64,000 nucleotides of DNA from an uncultured Flavobacteriaceae bacterium (GCA_947501845.1 CANMXP010000003.1:1-64000); one strand, 5' to 3'; shown: positions 40,211 to 50,294, counted from the stretch's first letter. The notes: generated by a model from the letters alone, not told the origin. Translations and numbers: made by a program.

Positions 40211-40310
40211 AAAGGCTGGGTTTAAGATTTTAGCTACAATAAATATACCAAGTCAGCCTCTTTGTGAAAAAGATATCTTTAAACTGCTTAACAATACTCC
40301 GTAAAACAGG

Positions 40311-41441
40311 TTAATTAACCTCTTCTTTATTAAAGAATAACTCCAATTCTTTTTCAAAAGGAAGTTTTTTAGAATTATAGCCATTAAATTCTGCAACAAT
40401 TTTTCCCTTTTGGTCTATTAAAAAACTATTAGGGATGCCCCTAACACCATAAGTCATAGGTGTTTTAGCCATATTGCCTTTAAGATCTGATATGTTTATC
40501 CAAGAAATATTATCTTTTTTTGATGCCGCCTCCCAATTCTTTTGACTTTTATCTAGAGAAAAACTTACTATTTCTAAACCTTTAGAATGGTATTTTTTAT
40601 ACAGTTTAGCATATTGTTTACTTTGCATTCTACATGGACCACAGCCCGCAGCCCAAAAGTCTAGAATAGTATATTTATTATGTTTTACTATAGATGCTAG
40701 TGTTTTATTATGCCCTTGTAGATTTTTACCTTCTATGTCTAATATATAATCTCCTTTTTCTAGGATATTGTCAATAGAAAGATACGTTTTTATGGATTTA
40801 CCATTATCAGATTGTTTTAGGTTTTCGTCTAAAGCATTGTAGATTTTATTCAATTCTTCTTTGGGAAACTCCTCTTTTAAAAAGATAAGTGTTTCCAATG
40901 CGACATGATTGTTGGGGGTGGATCTAATAAATTGAAAATCAATAGTTTTGTTTATGCTGTCTATCTGTTTTATTCTCTTTGATAAAGTTTTGTTACTCTT
41001 TCCTGAACGTAACAATGTCACTATGCTATCTCTCTGTTTATTTAAAACGCTTTTTTTAAGTATTTGAGCTCTATCTATATCGTTAAGTCTAGAACCACTC
41101 AAGTTTGCATATTGAAAGTCTTCAAAATCTGCTTTAAGATTCAATTTTGTATTTTCTAACCAGAAAAAAGTATATTTAAAACTATCTAAGTTTTTTGGGT
41201 CAAATTTTGTTTTTAGTATAAATCTTTGAGGCTCTTCAATAAAGCCTTTAAAGCTAAATTCGCCCTTAACTAGATAAGTGCTGTCTACTTCTTTGTCAAG
41301 TTTTAAGTTGTGTAGGTACAGCATTGTACTATCCTTAAAGTTTGTAACTTCTCCTTTTATAAAATATCCAGCATCATTCTGTTCAGCCTTTTGATTACAT
41401 GCTAAAAAAATACAGGTAAGTAATATTAAAATACGTTTCAT
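40311..41441 (-). CDS. TlpA-family disulfide reductase lipoprotein (DUF4369)
   Basis: 376 aa. The lipoprotein signal MKRILILLTCIFLACNQ has its cysteine at 15. The DUF4369 domain (about 25-130: YFIKGEVTNFKDSTMLYLHNLKLDKEVDST) is typical for Bacteroidetes. A helical linker follows. The thioredoxin domain (about 235-376) has FWAAGCGPCRMQSKQ, with redox pair C-G-P-C, and GVRGIPNSFLIDQKG with the cis-proline. It reduces or resolves disulfides on the periplasmic side. It starts 68 bases after the BlaR1 gene and may share its transcript. Confidence 0.9.
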   Translation of the reverse strand: MKRILILLTCIFLACNQKAEQNDAGYFIKGEVTNFKDSTMLYLHNLKLDKEVDSTYLVKGEFSFKGFIEEPQRFILKTKFDPKNLDSFKYTFFWLENTKLNLKADFEDFQYANLSGSRLNDIDRAQILKKSVLNKQRDSIVTLLRSGKSNKTLSKRIKQIDSINKTIDFQFIRSTPNNHVALETLIFLKEEFPKEELNKIYNALDENLKQSDNGKSIKTYLSIDNILEKGDYILDIEGKNLQGHNKTLASIVKHNKYTILDFWAAGCGPCRMQSKQYAKLYKKYHSKGLEIVSFSLDKSQKNWEAASKKDNISWINISDLKGNMAKTPMTYGVRGIPNSFLIDQKGKIVAEFNGYNSKKLPFEKELELFFNKEEVN

Positions 41442-41508
41442 AAGTCGTTTTTTGATTGTATGATTGATGTGTTTTTATTTGATTTTTGTGTTGATATCTC
41501 AACAAGAA

Positions 41509-43221
41509 TTATTTAAGATAAAAAGTATAACATTCATATAAAATACCAGCGTTAAACCTATTTAAATAGATGAGATACTTTTCTGTGTGTTTTTTGGAAA
41601 GTTGTCTTTCGTTAAGAATTAAGTTGTCTTCACCCTGAAGCTTAAATACAACTTGTGCCAGTTCAAAATTGGTGTTTACTAAACCATCTTTTTGTAGTTC
41701 TTGTATCATGTCTTTAAGAAATGTTATGGTTTGAGTTTTCTTTTGCAATGAAGAAATACTATTATAATATTCAAATACTTCGGAGGGATATTTTCTTAGA
41801 TACTTTTCTTGTAACTCTTTATTAACTTTTTTGTTGTTAAAATACATGTCTCCAAAAGGCGTTATATGAAGTTGCCGCAACAGCTTGTTTATACCATAAT
41901 CCTTGACTTTTATTCCGTGGTCGTCATAGATTTCTTTTATAAAAGGCTTTGAGTCTAATATTACTTTTGGCCTTTTAGCTGCTTTGTGTTCTTTTTTGAG
42001 TAGCTTATCTATATAAAATATTTCTGTAAAATCACCTTTATCAACCTCTTTGTACTCAAAATTTGAATCTAACTCATCATTTTTCAGTATGCCGTCTTTA
42101 TAAAAGGCTTGTTCTCCATTTTTGTGGATATGCCATGCTCTATGTTCGTCAGGATAAAAAATTATAGTGCCTTCATCATTAAAAGTAAACCTGGGGTAAA
42201 CATCTATGTCTTTTGTTATAATGGTATTAGAAAGATCGTTTTTTATTGAGACACCAAAACCAAGAGTTGTAAGCATAATAGAAAGGGCTAATCCAGTTGT
42301 AAGAAGCTGAGAAGCGGTTCTGTTTTTTTTCTGATTTAACTGTAAAAAAGTTAAAGATTTTATTCTTGAAAAAACATTTTTTTGACCAAAATTGAGCGCT
42401 AATTTATAATGAAGTTCATAGGAATTTTTAAGTGCTTTAGCGTAAAGTATTTTGGAATAACCATGACCAATTACTATGGCATCGCATGAGGTTTCACGTT
42501 CTTTTTTGATTATTGAGGACATGAATAAAACGAATGGATTGAAAAAAAATATAGTTTCAACTAAAAGCTGAACGATATTGATCATGTAATCGTTCCTTTT
42601 AATATGAACTAACTCATGAAGTAATATAATTTCTAATTCCTCTATAGAAAACCCTGTTATAACTTTTGTAGGAAAAAATATAATTGGTTTAAAATATCCT
42701 ATGGTAAATGGGTGACTAGTATTGCTTGTTTCATTTAGTACAACCTTCTTTTTAATTCCTAATTGCTGTACTAGGTTGTTTTTTATCTGGTTAAGGGAAG
42801 TATTTACAATAGTTGTTTCTTGTATTTTTGAGAAAGCTTCAAATTGAAGAAAAAACCTCACGGTTAAAATCAATAATCCTATAGACCAAAGTATAAATAT
42901 ATTGTGGCTATTATTAATGATGAATAATTGAATACGTTCTATAAAGTTAAACTCAAACGACATTTGTGATATGTAATCAGAGAATATTAATACTTTTGGT
43001 TTTAACCACGAATTGTAAATAGATTTTTGTGCTGCAGCAATAGTTATTAAGCTAATAAAAGAGCCAAAGAATACTATTAATGATATAACATAGCGAAGTG
43101 TGGCGTGTTTGGTATTGATTAATTTTAGTAATATAAATAGAAATAACCAAGAAAACCCCGCTACCCAAAGTGAATCTATAAATAAGTTTACAACTATAGT
43201 ATATAAAAAATCAGACATCAT
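41509..43221 (-). CDS. BlaR1/M56-family sensor metallopeptidase
   Basis: 570 aa. Four membrane helices in the first 310 residues surround a cytoplasmic-facing zinc protease: HELVHIKRNDY (202-212) has the HExxH site and RETSCDAIVIG (about 247-257) the third ligand. In BlaR1/MecR1, signal recognition outside activates this protease, which cuts the repressor. The large exported C-terminal part here (about 330-570) is not a penicillin-binding domain but a lysine-rich region seen in Bacteroidetes M56 proteins. It overlaps the BlaI gene by 11 bases, so they are translated together. Confidence 0.9.
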   Translation of the reverse strand: MMSDFLYTIVVNLFIDSLWVAGFSWLFLFILLKLINTKHATLRYVISLIVFFGSFISLITIAAAQKSIYNSWLKPKVLIFSDYISQMSFEFNFIERIQLFIINNSHNIFILWSIGLLILTVRFFLQFEAFSKIQETTIVNTSLNQIKNNLVQQLGIKKKVVLNETSNTSHPFTIGYFKPIIFFPTKVITGFSIEELEIILLHELVHIKRNDYMINIVQLLVETIFFFNPFVLFMSSIIKKERETSCDAIVIGHGYSKILYAKALKNSYELHYKLALNFGQKNVFSRIKSLTFLQLNQKKNRTASQLLTTGLALSIMLTTLGFGVSIKNDLSNTIITKDIDVYPRFTFNDEGTIIFYPDEHRAWHIHKNGEQAFYKDGILKNDELDSNFEYKEVDKGDFTEIFYIDKLLKKEHKAAKRPKVILDSKPFIKEIYDDHGIKVKDYGINKLLRQLHITPFGDMYFNNKKVNKELQEKYLRKYPSEVFEYYNSISSLQKKTQTITFLKDMIQELQKDGLVNTNFELAQVVFKLQGEDNLILNERQLSKKHTEKYLIYLNRFNAGILYECYTFYLK

Positions 43222-43576
43222 CTTCCATCTTTTTAATCATGTCTTTTATTTGTTTCAACTCTTCTGCATTGGGCTTAGAGTTTCCTAAAAAACTTTGAGC
43301 AAAACCAATAGTTGATCCGCCAAAGAGGCTTTTTAAAATGCTCTTCATACTATAATTTTGGACATCTTTTTTTTCAAGTTTAGGAATATAGATATGTTTT
43401 TTTCCTTCTTTTCTTCTATCTAACAATGTCTTATCAAACATGATTTGCATGAGCTTTAAGGTTGTTGTGTATCCACTATTAGAGTTCAAAGCATCATGAA
43501 TTTGCTGAACAGATGCTTCTTTTAATTCCCATAAAATGGTTAAAATTTCTAGTTCTTTATCTGTATATGGTTTCAT
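43211..43576 (-). CDS. BlaI/MecI-family repressor
   Basis: Taken from the ATG at 43576 (121 aa); an in-frame TTG upstream lies in the operator. The winged helix spans residues 3-75 (YTDKELEILTILWELKEASVQQIHDALNSNSGYTTTLKLMQIMF), and the C-terminal helices dimerise. The protease cleavage site is expected between the domains. It represses its own operon with BlaR1; two TACGA-N6-TCGTA dyads flank the -7 box. Confidence 0.9.
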   Translation of the reverse strand: MKPYTDKELEILTILWELKEASVQQIHDALNSNSGYTTTLKLMQIMFDKTLLDRRKEGKKHIYIPKLEKKDVQNYSMKSILKSLFGGSTIGFAQSFLGNSKPNAEELKQIKDMIKKMEDDV

Positions 43577-43577
43577 G

Positions 43578-43616
43578 TACGAATTATTTCGTAACAAACA
43601 TACGAAAAAATTCGTA
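43578..43616 (-). promoter_or_regulatory. BlaI operators and -7 box
   Basis: Two dyads, TACGAATTATTTCGTA (43578-43593) and TACGAAAAAATTCGTA (43601-43616), sit either side of TATGTTTG, the -7 box on the - strand (43595-43602). This is a clear repressor-controlled promoter with a leader of only 10-20 bases. Confidence 0.8.
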
Positions 43617-43694
43617 TTTAAAAAGAGGATTTATAAAAAATTAAAGAAAAACATATTAGAATAGCTTCAAAAGTCTGTAAGTTGATGGGTGTGC

Positions 43695-44855
43695 TTAACC
43701 CCTAAACAAGAAGAAATCGTCTTTCATATGTTCAATTTTAGAATCTTCGTTGGTAATAATATAATCGATGGCCTGAGCAGTGAAATCTTTTCCTTTTTCT
43801 GTTAGAGAGACAATATTATTTGTAATAACAATCATATTGTTTTTAAGTGCCAATTCTAATACGGTCTTGCTGCGTACTTTTTGCCAATTAATATGTTCGT
43901 TGAGGTGGTTTACATGACGTTCTTCCTCTTCATTATGATTTCTTAAGTGTAGCAAAAAGGTAAGTAGTGATACTTCTGTACGTTGTTGTTTCTCTCTATA
44001 TAAAACAGCAATAATACCTTTTTTGGGAGCAAATAAATAAACCATTAAGAAGATCAAACCTAGCATGGTTGTTATAGATCCTGCTATAGAAGCATCTAGC
44101 CAGTGTGCCAGCCAATAACCAGAAAGAGCACTAAATACACCAAAACAAATAGCGTAAGCCAGCATGTGCTTTAAGTTGTTTGTAAGTAGATAAGCTGTAG
44201 CGGCTGGAGCTATCATTAAAGCAACTACTAAAATGGCACCAACAGCATCAAAAGCACCAACAGTGGTCACCGAAGAAACCGTCATAAGTCCATAATGAAT
44301 AACAGCAGGTGAAAACCCTAAGGATGCTGCTAAGCCAACATCAAACGTACTTATTTTAAGTTCTTTGAAAAATGCAAACAATAGGCCAATTGTAATTAAT
44401 AAGATAGAACCAATAACCCATAATGATTTTGGACCAACATCCATTCCTGCAATTAATAACCTGTCAAAAGGAGCAAAAGCTAATTCGCCAAGTAAGACAG
44501 CATCCACATCTAAGTGAACATCATTGGCATTTTTGGCAATTAAGATAACGCCAATGCTAAACAATATAGGAAATACCAATCCAATAGCGGTGTCTTCTTT
44601 TACCAAGCCCGTTTTTTGAATGTATTCTACCAAAACAACCGTAATAATTCCTGTTATGGCTGCAAGTAGAATAAGTAGCGGTGAGTTTAAGTCTTGCGTA
44701 ATAAAAAAACCTATAACAATACCTGGTAAAATAGAATGACTTATAGCATCACTTATCATGGCCATTTTTCTTAGTACAAGAAAAGTCCCTGGAATAGCAC
44801 AAGCAATAGCAACCAAACTGGCAATAAGCTGTATTTCTATTTGAGCGTTACTCAT
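43695..44855 (-). CDS. Metal ABC transporter permease (ZnuB/MntB family) with C-terminal extension
   Basis: 386 aa. Eight or nine membrane helices over the first 290 residues carry the metal-permease signature LRKMAMISDAISHSILPGIVIGF, and LGFSPAVIHYGL and DAVGAILVVALMIAPAATAYLL are typical of the ABC-3 family. About 90 residues at the C-terminus (AVLYREKQQRTEVSLLTFLLHLRN, SKTVLELALKNNMIVITNNIVSLTEKG) look like a winged-helix domain similar to the end of DtxR-type proteins, and may let the permease sense metal or state. It overlaps the neighbouring permease by 8 bases. Inner membrane. Confidence 0.85.
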   Translation of the reverse strand: MSNAQIEIQLIASLVAIACAIPGTFLVLRKMAMISDAISHSILPGIVIGFFITQDLNSPLLILLAAITGIITVVLVEYIQKTGLVKEDTAIGLVFPILFSIGVILIAKNANDVHLDVDAVLLGELAFAPFDRLLIAGMDVGPKSLWVIGSILLITIGLLFAFFKELKISTFDVGLAASLGFSPAVIHYGLMTVSSVTTVGAFDAVGAILVVALMIAPAATAYLLTNNLKHMLAYAICFGVFSALSGYWLAHWLDASIAGSITTMLGLIFLMVYLFAPKKGIIAVLYREKQQRTEVSLLTFLLHLRNHNEEEERHVNHLNEHINWQKVRSKTVLELALKNNMIVITNNIVSLTEKGKDFTAQAIDYIITNEDSKIEHMKDDFFLFRG

Positions 44856-45975
44856 TATTTTCGGTTTGTTGGTTGTACAAATTAGAAGCCGTATTAAAGC
44901 CTTCTTCAGTTAAACTCCACATGCTGCCATCAAGTTTCACATAATTTTTCCGAACTAATTTTTGAAGTGTTCCTTTTGTATATCCTTGGAAATTATTCAG
45001 GATTTTAATGGCGTGGGGATGCGAAATATTTTCATGTGTTTCAGCGATATGATACATGAAAGATAATGTTTTATGAAGTTGTAAATCACGACGGTTTTTT
45101 ATGAATCGTATTTGTTTAAAAAGTAATCCCCGACTAGGTGAAAAGATAAAAGAAATAAATACGAATATACCAGCTACAATAACAATAACTGGTCCCGTTG
45201 ATAGGTTATTTTGACTAGCACTAATGGCTGTTCCAAAAACACCTGAAAAGGCTCCAAAAATAGCTGCTAGAAATACCATGACTCCCAAGCTATTGGTCCA
45301 TTGGCGAGCAGCGGCAGCAGGCGCTAATAGCATAGCACTCATAAGTACAACACCAACAGTTTGTAGACCTAATACAATAGCCAGTACAATAAATGTGGTA
45401 ATTAAAATATCTATGAATTTGGTATTAAATCCTAATGTTTTTGTGTAGTCGGTATCAAAAAGAAGGATTTTAAATTCTTTCCAGAATAACAACAATACCA
45501 TAAGACAAATACCAGTTACAAGGGCCATAAGCCACACATCGCTTTCTACTAAAGTTGCGGCTTGTCCGAATAAATATTTATCTAAACCAGCTTGATTTGC
45601 GTTGGGCTGTTTTTGAATAAAGGTTAAGAGAAGCATTCCAAAACCAAAAAACAGTGAGAGTATAAGTCCTAGGGCAGTATCTGATTTTAAATGTGTTTTT
45701 TTAATAATCCCACGAATCCAAAAAGTACCAATAAGTCCACTTACTAAAGCACCCAATAATAATACATTGCTATCTTTTGCTCCTGTAATTAAAAAAGCAA
45801 TAGCAATGCCTGGTAAGGCAGCATGCGAGATGGCATCTCCCAAAAGACTTTGTTTTCGCAATACAGCAAAACTACCTAGCATACCCGTAACTGCACCTAG
45901 AATGGCGGTGCCCAAGGTTATAGTTCTTAAAGTATAGTCTGTAAAGACAAGTTTTATGTATTCTGTTATATCCAT
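44848..45975 (-). CDS. Metal ABC transporter permease (ZnuB/MntB family)
   Basis: Taken from the ATG at 45975 (MDITEYIK, 375 aa); 15 further in-frame residues upstream come from a REP fragment. It is a second ABC-3 permease: LGTAILGAVTGMLGSFAVLRKQSLLGDAISHAALPGIA, LGFNTKFIDILITT and TVGVVLMSAMLLAPAAAARQW. A short winged-helix-like tail follows (LHKTLSFMYHIAETHENI, MWSLTEEGF). The two permeases may form a heterodimer. The gene is between the ATPase (46128) and its partner in one operon. Confidence 0.85.
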   Translation of the reverse strand: MDITEYIKLVFTDYTLRTITLGTAILGAVTGMLGSFAVLRKQSLLGDAISHAALPGIAIAFLITGAKDSNVLLLGALVSGLIGTFWIRGIIKKTHLKSDTALGLILSLFFGFGMLLLTFIQKQPNANQAGLDKYLFGQAATLVESDVWLMALVTGICLMVLLLFWKEFKILLFDTDYTKTLGFNTKFIDILITTFIVLAIVLGLQTVGVVLMSAMLLAPAAAARQWTNSLGVMVFLAAIFGAFSGVFGTAISASQNNLSTGPVIVIVAGIFVFISFIFSPSRGLLFKQIRFIKNRRDLQLHKTLSFMYHIAETHENISHPHAIKILNNFQGYTKGTLQKLVRKNYVKLDGSMWSLTEEGFNTASNLYNQQTENNE

Positions 45976-45985
45976 TTTGTTATTC

Positions 45986-46056
45986 CTGTGAGCCACACTG
46001 AACCTTTCGACTGCGCTCAAAATAAACTAAAGTCGAAGTGAAGGCAAGAATCTGTT
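45986..46056. repeat. REP-like fragment
   Basis: ACCTTTCGACTGCGCTCAA and AAGTCGAAGTGAAGGCAAGAATCTG are a degenerate copy of the REP family, sitting in the 150-base gap of the metal-uptake operon. Similar decayed pieces are at 46945-46995. Confidence 0.55.
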
Positions 46057-46127
46057 CAATTTTTACTTTTACTTATTCAATTTTGTTAACAGCTACTGAA
46101 TACTGCTTACTAATACTGTATACTTTT

Positions 46128-46904
46128 CTATTCCTGTATACTCACTTTATAGTTAATACCATAGGTCTTTGTTAAATTATCATCATTAAAGATGTCTTTA
46201 ACAGGGCCCGTGGCAATTTTCTTTACGTTTAAAAAGGTTACCCAATCAAAATATTCTGGAACTGTTTGCAAGTCATGATGCACAACAATAACTGTTTTAT
46301 TGGCCTTTCTTAGTTCTTTTAAAATGTTGATAATGGCAATTTCTGTGGTTGCATCAACCCCTTGAAATGGTTCATCCATAAAATAGATAGATGCGTCTTG
46401 CACCAATGCTCTCGCAAGGAAAATACGTTGTTGCTGCCCTCCAGAAAGTTGACTTATTTGCCTGTTTTTAAAAGGAAGCATACCCACTTTTTCCAGGGCT
46501 TCTAGAGCCAGTTTTTTTTCTTTTTGTCCTGGACGTTTTATCCAGCCCAGACTGCCGTATGTGCCCATCATTACAACATCTAAAGCGGTTGTTGGGAAAT
46601 CCCAGTCTACACTTCCTTTTTGTGGAACATATGCTACTAAGGCGCGCTGTTTTTCATAGGATTTTCCATAAATGCTAACACTCCCTGCAATGGGATTTAA
46701 AATACCCAGAATTGATTTTATAAGTGTTGATTTTCCAGCGCCATTTGGTCCTACAATAGCCATAAGAACGCCTTCGGGTATTTCTAAATCGATATCCCAT
46801 AGCACAGGTTTGTAGTTATATGCTACGGTTAAATCGTCTACTTTTACGGCTACTACACCTGCGGAAGCATCTGTCAGGCTGTCTTCTTTATCTTCGTTCA
46901 TCAT
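46128..46904 (-). CDS. Metal ABC transporter ATPase
   Basis: 258 aa. The ABC ATPase motifs are complete: Walker [10 protein letters not shown] (about 53-61), Q-loop [13 protein letters not shown], signature LSGGQQQR, Walker [10 protein letters not shown], and the switch histidine in VVHHDL. The layout with the W-D-F-P segment after the Q-loop fits the ZnuC/MntB-like metal subfamily. It powers the two adjacent permeases. The first 15 residues before VVAVKVDDL are a variable tail. It sits 96 bases after the binding-lipoprotein gene. Confidence 0.92.
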   Translation of the reverse strand: MMNEDKEDSLTDASAGVVAVKVDDLTVAYNYKPVLWDIDLEIPEGVLMAIVGPNGAGKSTLIKSILGILNPIAGSVSIYGKSYEKQRALVAYVPQKGSVDWDFPTTALDVVMMGTYGSLGWIKRPGQKEKKLALEALEKVGMLPFKNRQISQLSGGQQQRIFLARALVQDASIYFMDEPFQGVDATTEIAIINILKELRKANKTVIVVHHDLQTVPEYFDWVTFLNVKKIATGPVKDIFNDDNLTKTYGINYKVSIQE

Positions 46905-47000
46905 CTAATTCATTTTTTGAATTCATTTAATGGCCATGGTTTTTCGATTATGAGATCCCTGCTTTCACTTTGATTATGTTTAGTGTGGCAACGCAGGAAT

Positions 47001-47909
47001 TTATTTTAATGCATTCACAATGGTATTTACATTATATTCAAACATACCAATATAGGTGCCTTCTTTGGTTCCTGCATTACCTAAAGCATCCGAATATAAA
47101 GAACCTCCAATGGTAACATCATGCCCTTTAGAATTTACAGCTGCTTGTAAGGCTTCGATAGTGCGTTTGGGGACAGAACTTTCTACAAAAATAGCTTTTA
47201 CATTTTTTTCTATGATAAAAGCCGACAATTTTTGAACATCTTGTACACCAGCTTCGGTAGCTGTTGATAAACCTTGTAAGCCTACAACCTCAAACCCAAA
47301 AGACCTACCAAAATAGTTAAAAGCATCGTGAGCAGTAACTAAAATTCGTTTTTCTTTCGGTAGGGATGCTTTTATAATACTATGTACTGAAGCTTTTAAA
47401 GCACCCAGGTTTTTAATATAATTTGCGCGATTTGACTCAAAAACAGCTTTCTTGTCTGGAATAGCATCAACAAGTATTTCTGTTACATATTCTGTTGCTT
47501 TTATCCAATAATCAACATTAAACCAAATATGAGGATCGTAATTCGATGCAAAATACTCTGAACCAATAAGTGTGTTTTTATCCAAGACATCAGAAATAGC
47601 AATGGTCTTTTTATTTTTCATCTTTTCGAAAACTTCAACAAGCTTACCTTCCAGGTGGAGTCCGTTATAAAAAATAATATCAGCGTTAGCAAGTTTAGTA
47701 ACATCGCCTTCGCTGGCTTTATATAAATGCGGATCGACGCCGCTTCCCATTAACCCTTGAAGGTTAATGTGCTCACCACCAATGTTCTTTATCAAATCGG
47801 TAATCATGGTAGTAGTCGTTACCACATTTAATTTCTCATTCGTTTTTTTTTCGTTTTTACAATTAAAAAAGGTTAAACAGATAATGGTTATGTAGAGATA
47901 TCTTTGCAT
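47001..47909 (-). CDS. Metal-binding lipoprotein (TroA/ZnuA family)
   Basis: 302 aa. The lipoprotein signal MQRYLYITIICLTFFNCKN has its cysteine at 17. The cluster A-1 metal-binding fold is complete: VVTTTTMITDLIKNIGGEHI, GVDPHLYK (His), FASNYDPHIWFNVDYW (His), AHDAFNYFGRSFGFEVVGLQGLSTATEAG (His and Asp) and IFVESSVPKRTIEA. The Asp/His set with TATEAG resembles Mn/Fe-binding TroA/MntA more than Zn-specific ZnuA, since no long histidine loop is seen. It delivers metal to the permeases of this operon. Confidence 0.88.
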   Translation of the reverse strand: MQRYLYITIICLTFFNCKNEKKTNEKLNVVTTTTMITDLIKNIGGEHINLQGLMGSGVDPHLYKASEGDVTKLANADIIFYNGLHLEGKLVEVFEKMKNKKTIAISDVLDKNTLIGSEYFASNYDPHIWFNVDYWIKATEYVTEILVDAIPDKKAVFESNRANYIKNLGALKASVHSIIKASLPKEKRILVTAHDAFNYFGRSFGFEVVGLQGLSTATEAGVQDVQKLSAFIIEKNVKAIFVESSVPKRTIEALQAAVNSKGHDVTIGGSLYSDALGNAGTKEGTYIGMFEYNVNTIVNALK

Positions 47910-47948
47910 GTATTTAATTTTGTTGTAATGTACTAAAAAAGCTTATAA

Positions 47949-50195
47949 TTATTTTAATGAGTATCGTAATCCGAAAAATAAACGAATCCCTTGGTTTGGA
48001 GCATAAACATACGACGGATCGAATGTTAGGCCATAAGGGTTGTCGGGTGTTGCAAGTGCGTTACCATCATTGTCGAAAGTAACATTTTTATCAAACGGAT
48101 CGTTTGCTCTAGCTATAATAAAGGGATTGCCCTTATTTGGTGTCCAATCGAGTAAGTTTTTAACGCCTCCATAAATTTCAAAATTTGATAAACCATCATA
48201 AGTTAACTGTATGTTCTGAATACTCCAGGTTGGCGAATTCTCACTCCTTGGATCTAGTTCTCCTAGTAAAGGTAATCGCATAGGGCCATAAATATTACCT
48301 GTATAATCCAGTGTTAGATTGGTTTTATAATTTTTATACGAAACCCCCCATGTGCCTGTGAATCGCTCTGTTAAAATTTGACGTTGTTTCACACCATTTT
48401 CGGTTTGAGACACATCTTGAAGAGTAGCGCCTACTAAAACTGTAATACCACTTGCTATAATAGCGTCTACATTTAAACTTACACCTTTTGTAACGGCTTT
48501 ACCATCTAGGTTATCGTATATAATCTGGTTGGGGTTTGTATCATAATCAGGTAAAATTAAATTGGTAAAATGCGTATACCAAGCAGAAGCATCTAAACCA
48601 ATTATGGCACCAGATTTTGTGTAAAATTTCTTCAAATAATTCACATTGATATTATATGAGCGTTCTGGTTTTAAAGCTTCAGATATAATAACATCTCTGG
48701 CCCCAGTGAGTGCTGCATGTTCTTCGGTAAAAATATTAACGACTCTAAACCCAGTTCCAGCATTTACACGAAAAATAGCGTCGTCTGTAGGTTTAAATTT
48801 ATAGGCAATTCTTGGAGTAAATATATTACCATGTCTTTTATCATAATCATAACGGGCTCCTAGTAGTAAGGTGTGTTTGTCACTAAGCTTAATTTCATCT
48901 TGTACAAAAAGAGATGGAATAACAACTTCATCGGCTTTTACTGTTGCTGGTGTATTATCATTGTAATAATTGTATCTGGCTGCAGCACCAAATAGTAAAT
49001 CATGATTTTTAAGAGGTTTGTCCCATGTAAATTGTCCAAAACCAATACGTTGTTGTGCTAAGTAAGGCACATTTCCATATACCGAATTTTGATCGTGATC
49101 TGTATAGGAAAATTGAAATAGCACTTTTTCTTCAACAGGTAATTGATATTTTCCCAAAAGTTCAAAACGGGAGGTATAAATACTTTCACCATATACATCA
49201 TCACCACCTCTAAAAGAAGGGTTCCATTGCATTTCGCCACCCCATCTGTCTTCATAAAAATAGCGTCCTGCTACAGAAAAGAGTCTATTCTCTTTACGTT
49301 TAAAATCCCATTTCTGAAAAACCGAAATTCTATTCTGAAGGGTTAAATCGGTGAAGTTGTCCCCGTTATTATCTATTGGGTTGTTATAGTTGAAATAATT
49401 GGTGCCAAAAAGTAAATTGGCCTTATTGCCTACTTTAGTTTTAAACCCTAAGTCTAGATTAAGCTCTCCCCAGCCTGTTACATAACTATCTGCAAAAAAA
49501 CGAGGTGCGTTTTCTGGAAGTTTTGTGATAATATTAATTAATCCTCCCACAGCCTCACTTCCATAAAGGGAAGATGCTGGACCTTTTACAATTTCAATTT
49601 GTTCGATTAAGGAATTGGGAATTCCTGAGAGGCCATAAACGGTAGAGAGCCCACTTACAATGGGCATGCCATCTATAAGTACCAAAGTATAAGGCCCTTC
49701 TAAACCATTAATATGTATATCGCCCGTGTTACAAACGTTACAGTTGATTTGTGGACGGACACCATTCACATTTTGCAGTGCTTCAAAAATATTGGGTGTT
49801 GGGTTTTTCTTTAAAAAGGCAGGCGAGTAAACTTCAACAGGTACGGGGCTTTCAAGACGAGATACTGCTTTTAAAGTTCCTGTAACCACAACTTCATCAA
49901 GTAATTCTGATTCTGGTAAATTGAAGTCTACAGTTATATCATTTGAAGATACATTAATTGTTTTTCTCTGAGTTTGATATCCAGTGAATGAGGCAATGAT
50001 GGTATAGGTTCCCGCTTCTACATCTTTTATTTTAAATGAACCATCGTCATTAGACACGGCTCCTTTTTGCGTGCCTTTTAAATAAATGTTTACATAAGGC
50101 AAGGCACTGCCATCTGACTTTGTTTTACCTATTATATTTTGTGCGTTTACTGCAAATGATAATATACTTAAGAAGAATATTATTAGATATCTCAT
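47949..50195 (-). CDS. TonB-dependent receptor (metal uptake)
   Basis: 748 aa with a signal peptide. Residues 20-105 are a CarboxypepD_reg-like domain (IIGKTKSDGSALPYVNIYLKGTQKGAVSNDDGSFKI), residues 110-225 the plug (NCNVCNTGDIHINGLEGPYTLVLIDGMPIVSGLSTVYGL, VKGPASSLYGSEAVGG), and the rest a 22-strand barrel ending FFGLRYSLK. The C-N-V-C pair in the plug is unusual and might bind metal. It transports a metal or chelate across the outer membrane, ahead of the lipoprotein and ABC genes in the same operon. The DtxR-type operator lies 26 bases upstream of its start. Confidence 0.9.
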   Translation of the reverse strand: MRYLIIFFLSILSFAVNAQNIIGKTKSDGSALPYVNIYLKGTQKGAVSNDDGSFKIKDVEAGTYTIIASFTGYQTQRKTINVSSNDITVDFNLPESELLDEVVVTGTLKAVSRLESPVPVEVYSPAFLKKNPTPNIFEALQNVNGVRPQINCNVCNTGDIHINGLEGPYTLVLIDGMPIVSGLSTVYGLSGIPNSLIEQIEIVKGPASSLYGSEAVGGLINIITKLPENAPRFFADSYVTGWGELNLDLGFKTKVGNKANLLFGTNYFNYNNPIDNNGDNFTDLTLQNRISVFQKWDFKRKENRLFSVAGRYFYEDRWGGEMQWNPSFRGGDDVYGESIYTSRFELLGKYQLPVEEKVLFQFSYTDHDQNSVYGNVPYLAQQRIGFGQFTWDKPLKNHDLLFGAAARYNYYNDNTPATVKADEVVIPSLFVQDEIKLSDKHTLLLGARYDYDKRHGNIFTPRIAYKFKPTDDAIFRVNAGTGFRVVNIFTEEHAALTGARDVIISEALKPERSYNINVNYLKKFYTKSGAIIGLDASAWYTHFTNLILPDYDTNPNQIIYDNLDGKAVTKGVSLNVDAIIASGITVLVGATLQDVSQTENGVKQRQILTERFTGTWGVSYKNYKTNLTLDYTGNIYGPMRLPLLGELDPRSENSPTWSIQNIQLTYDGLSNFEIYGGVKNLLDWTPNKGNPFIIARANDPFDKNVTFDNDGNALATPDNPYGLTFDPSYVYAPNQGIRLFFGLRYSLK

Positions 50196-50221
50196 ATTAT
50201 ATTTTTATGCAAATATAAAAT

Positions 50222-50245
50222 AATTTTTAGATTAGTCTAAAAATT
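50222..50245. promoter_or_regulatory. DtxR-type operator between divergent genes
   Basis: A perfect 10-bp inverted repeat, AATTTTTAGA and its complement around TTAG. It lies 4 bases from the - strand -7 box (50210-50217) of the receptor operon and about 22 bases before the TATATTTG box (50268-50275) of the regulator gene. A further half site, GTCTAAAAC, follows that box. Confidence 0.8.
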
Positions 50246-50294
50246 ATTTCATTCTTATTAATTATTCTATATTTGTTTTGTCTAAAACATAGTT

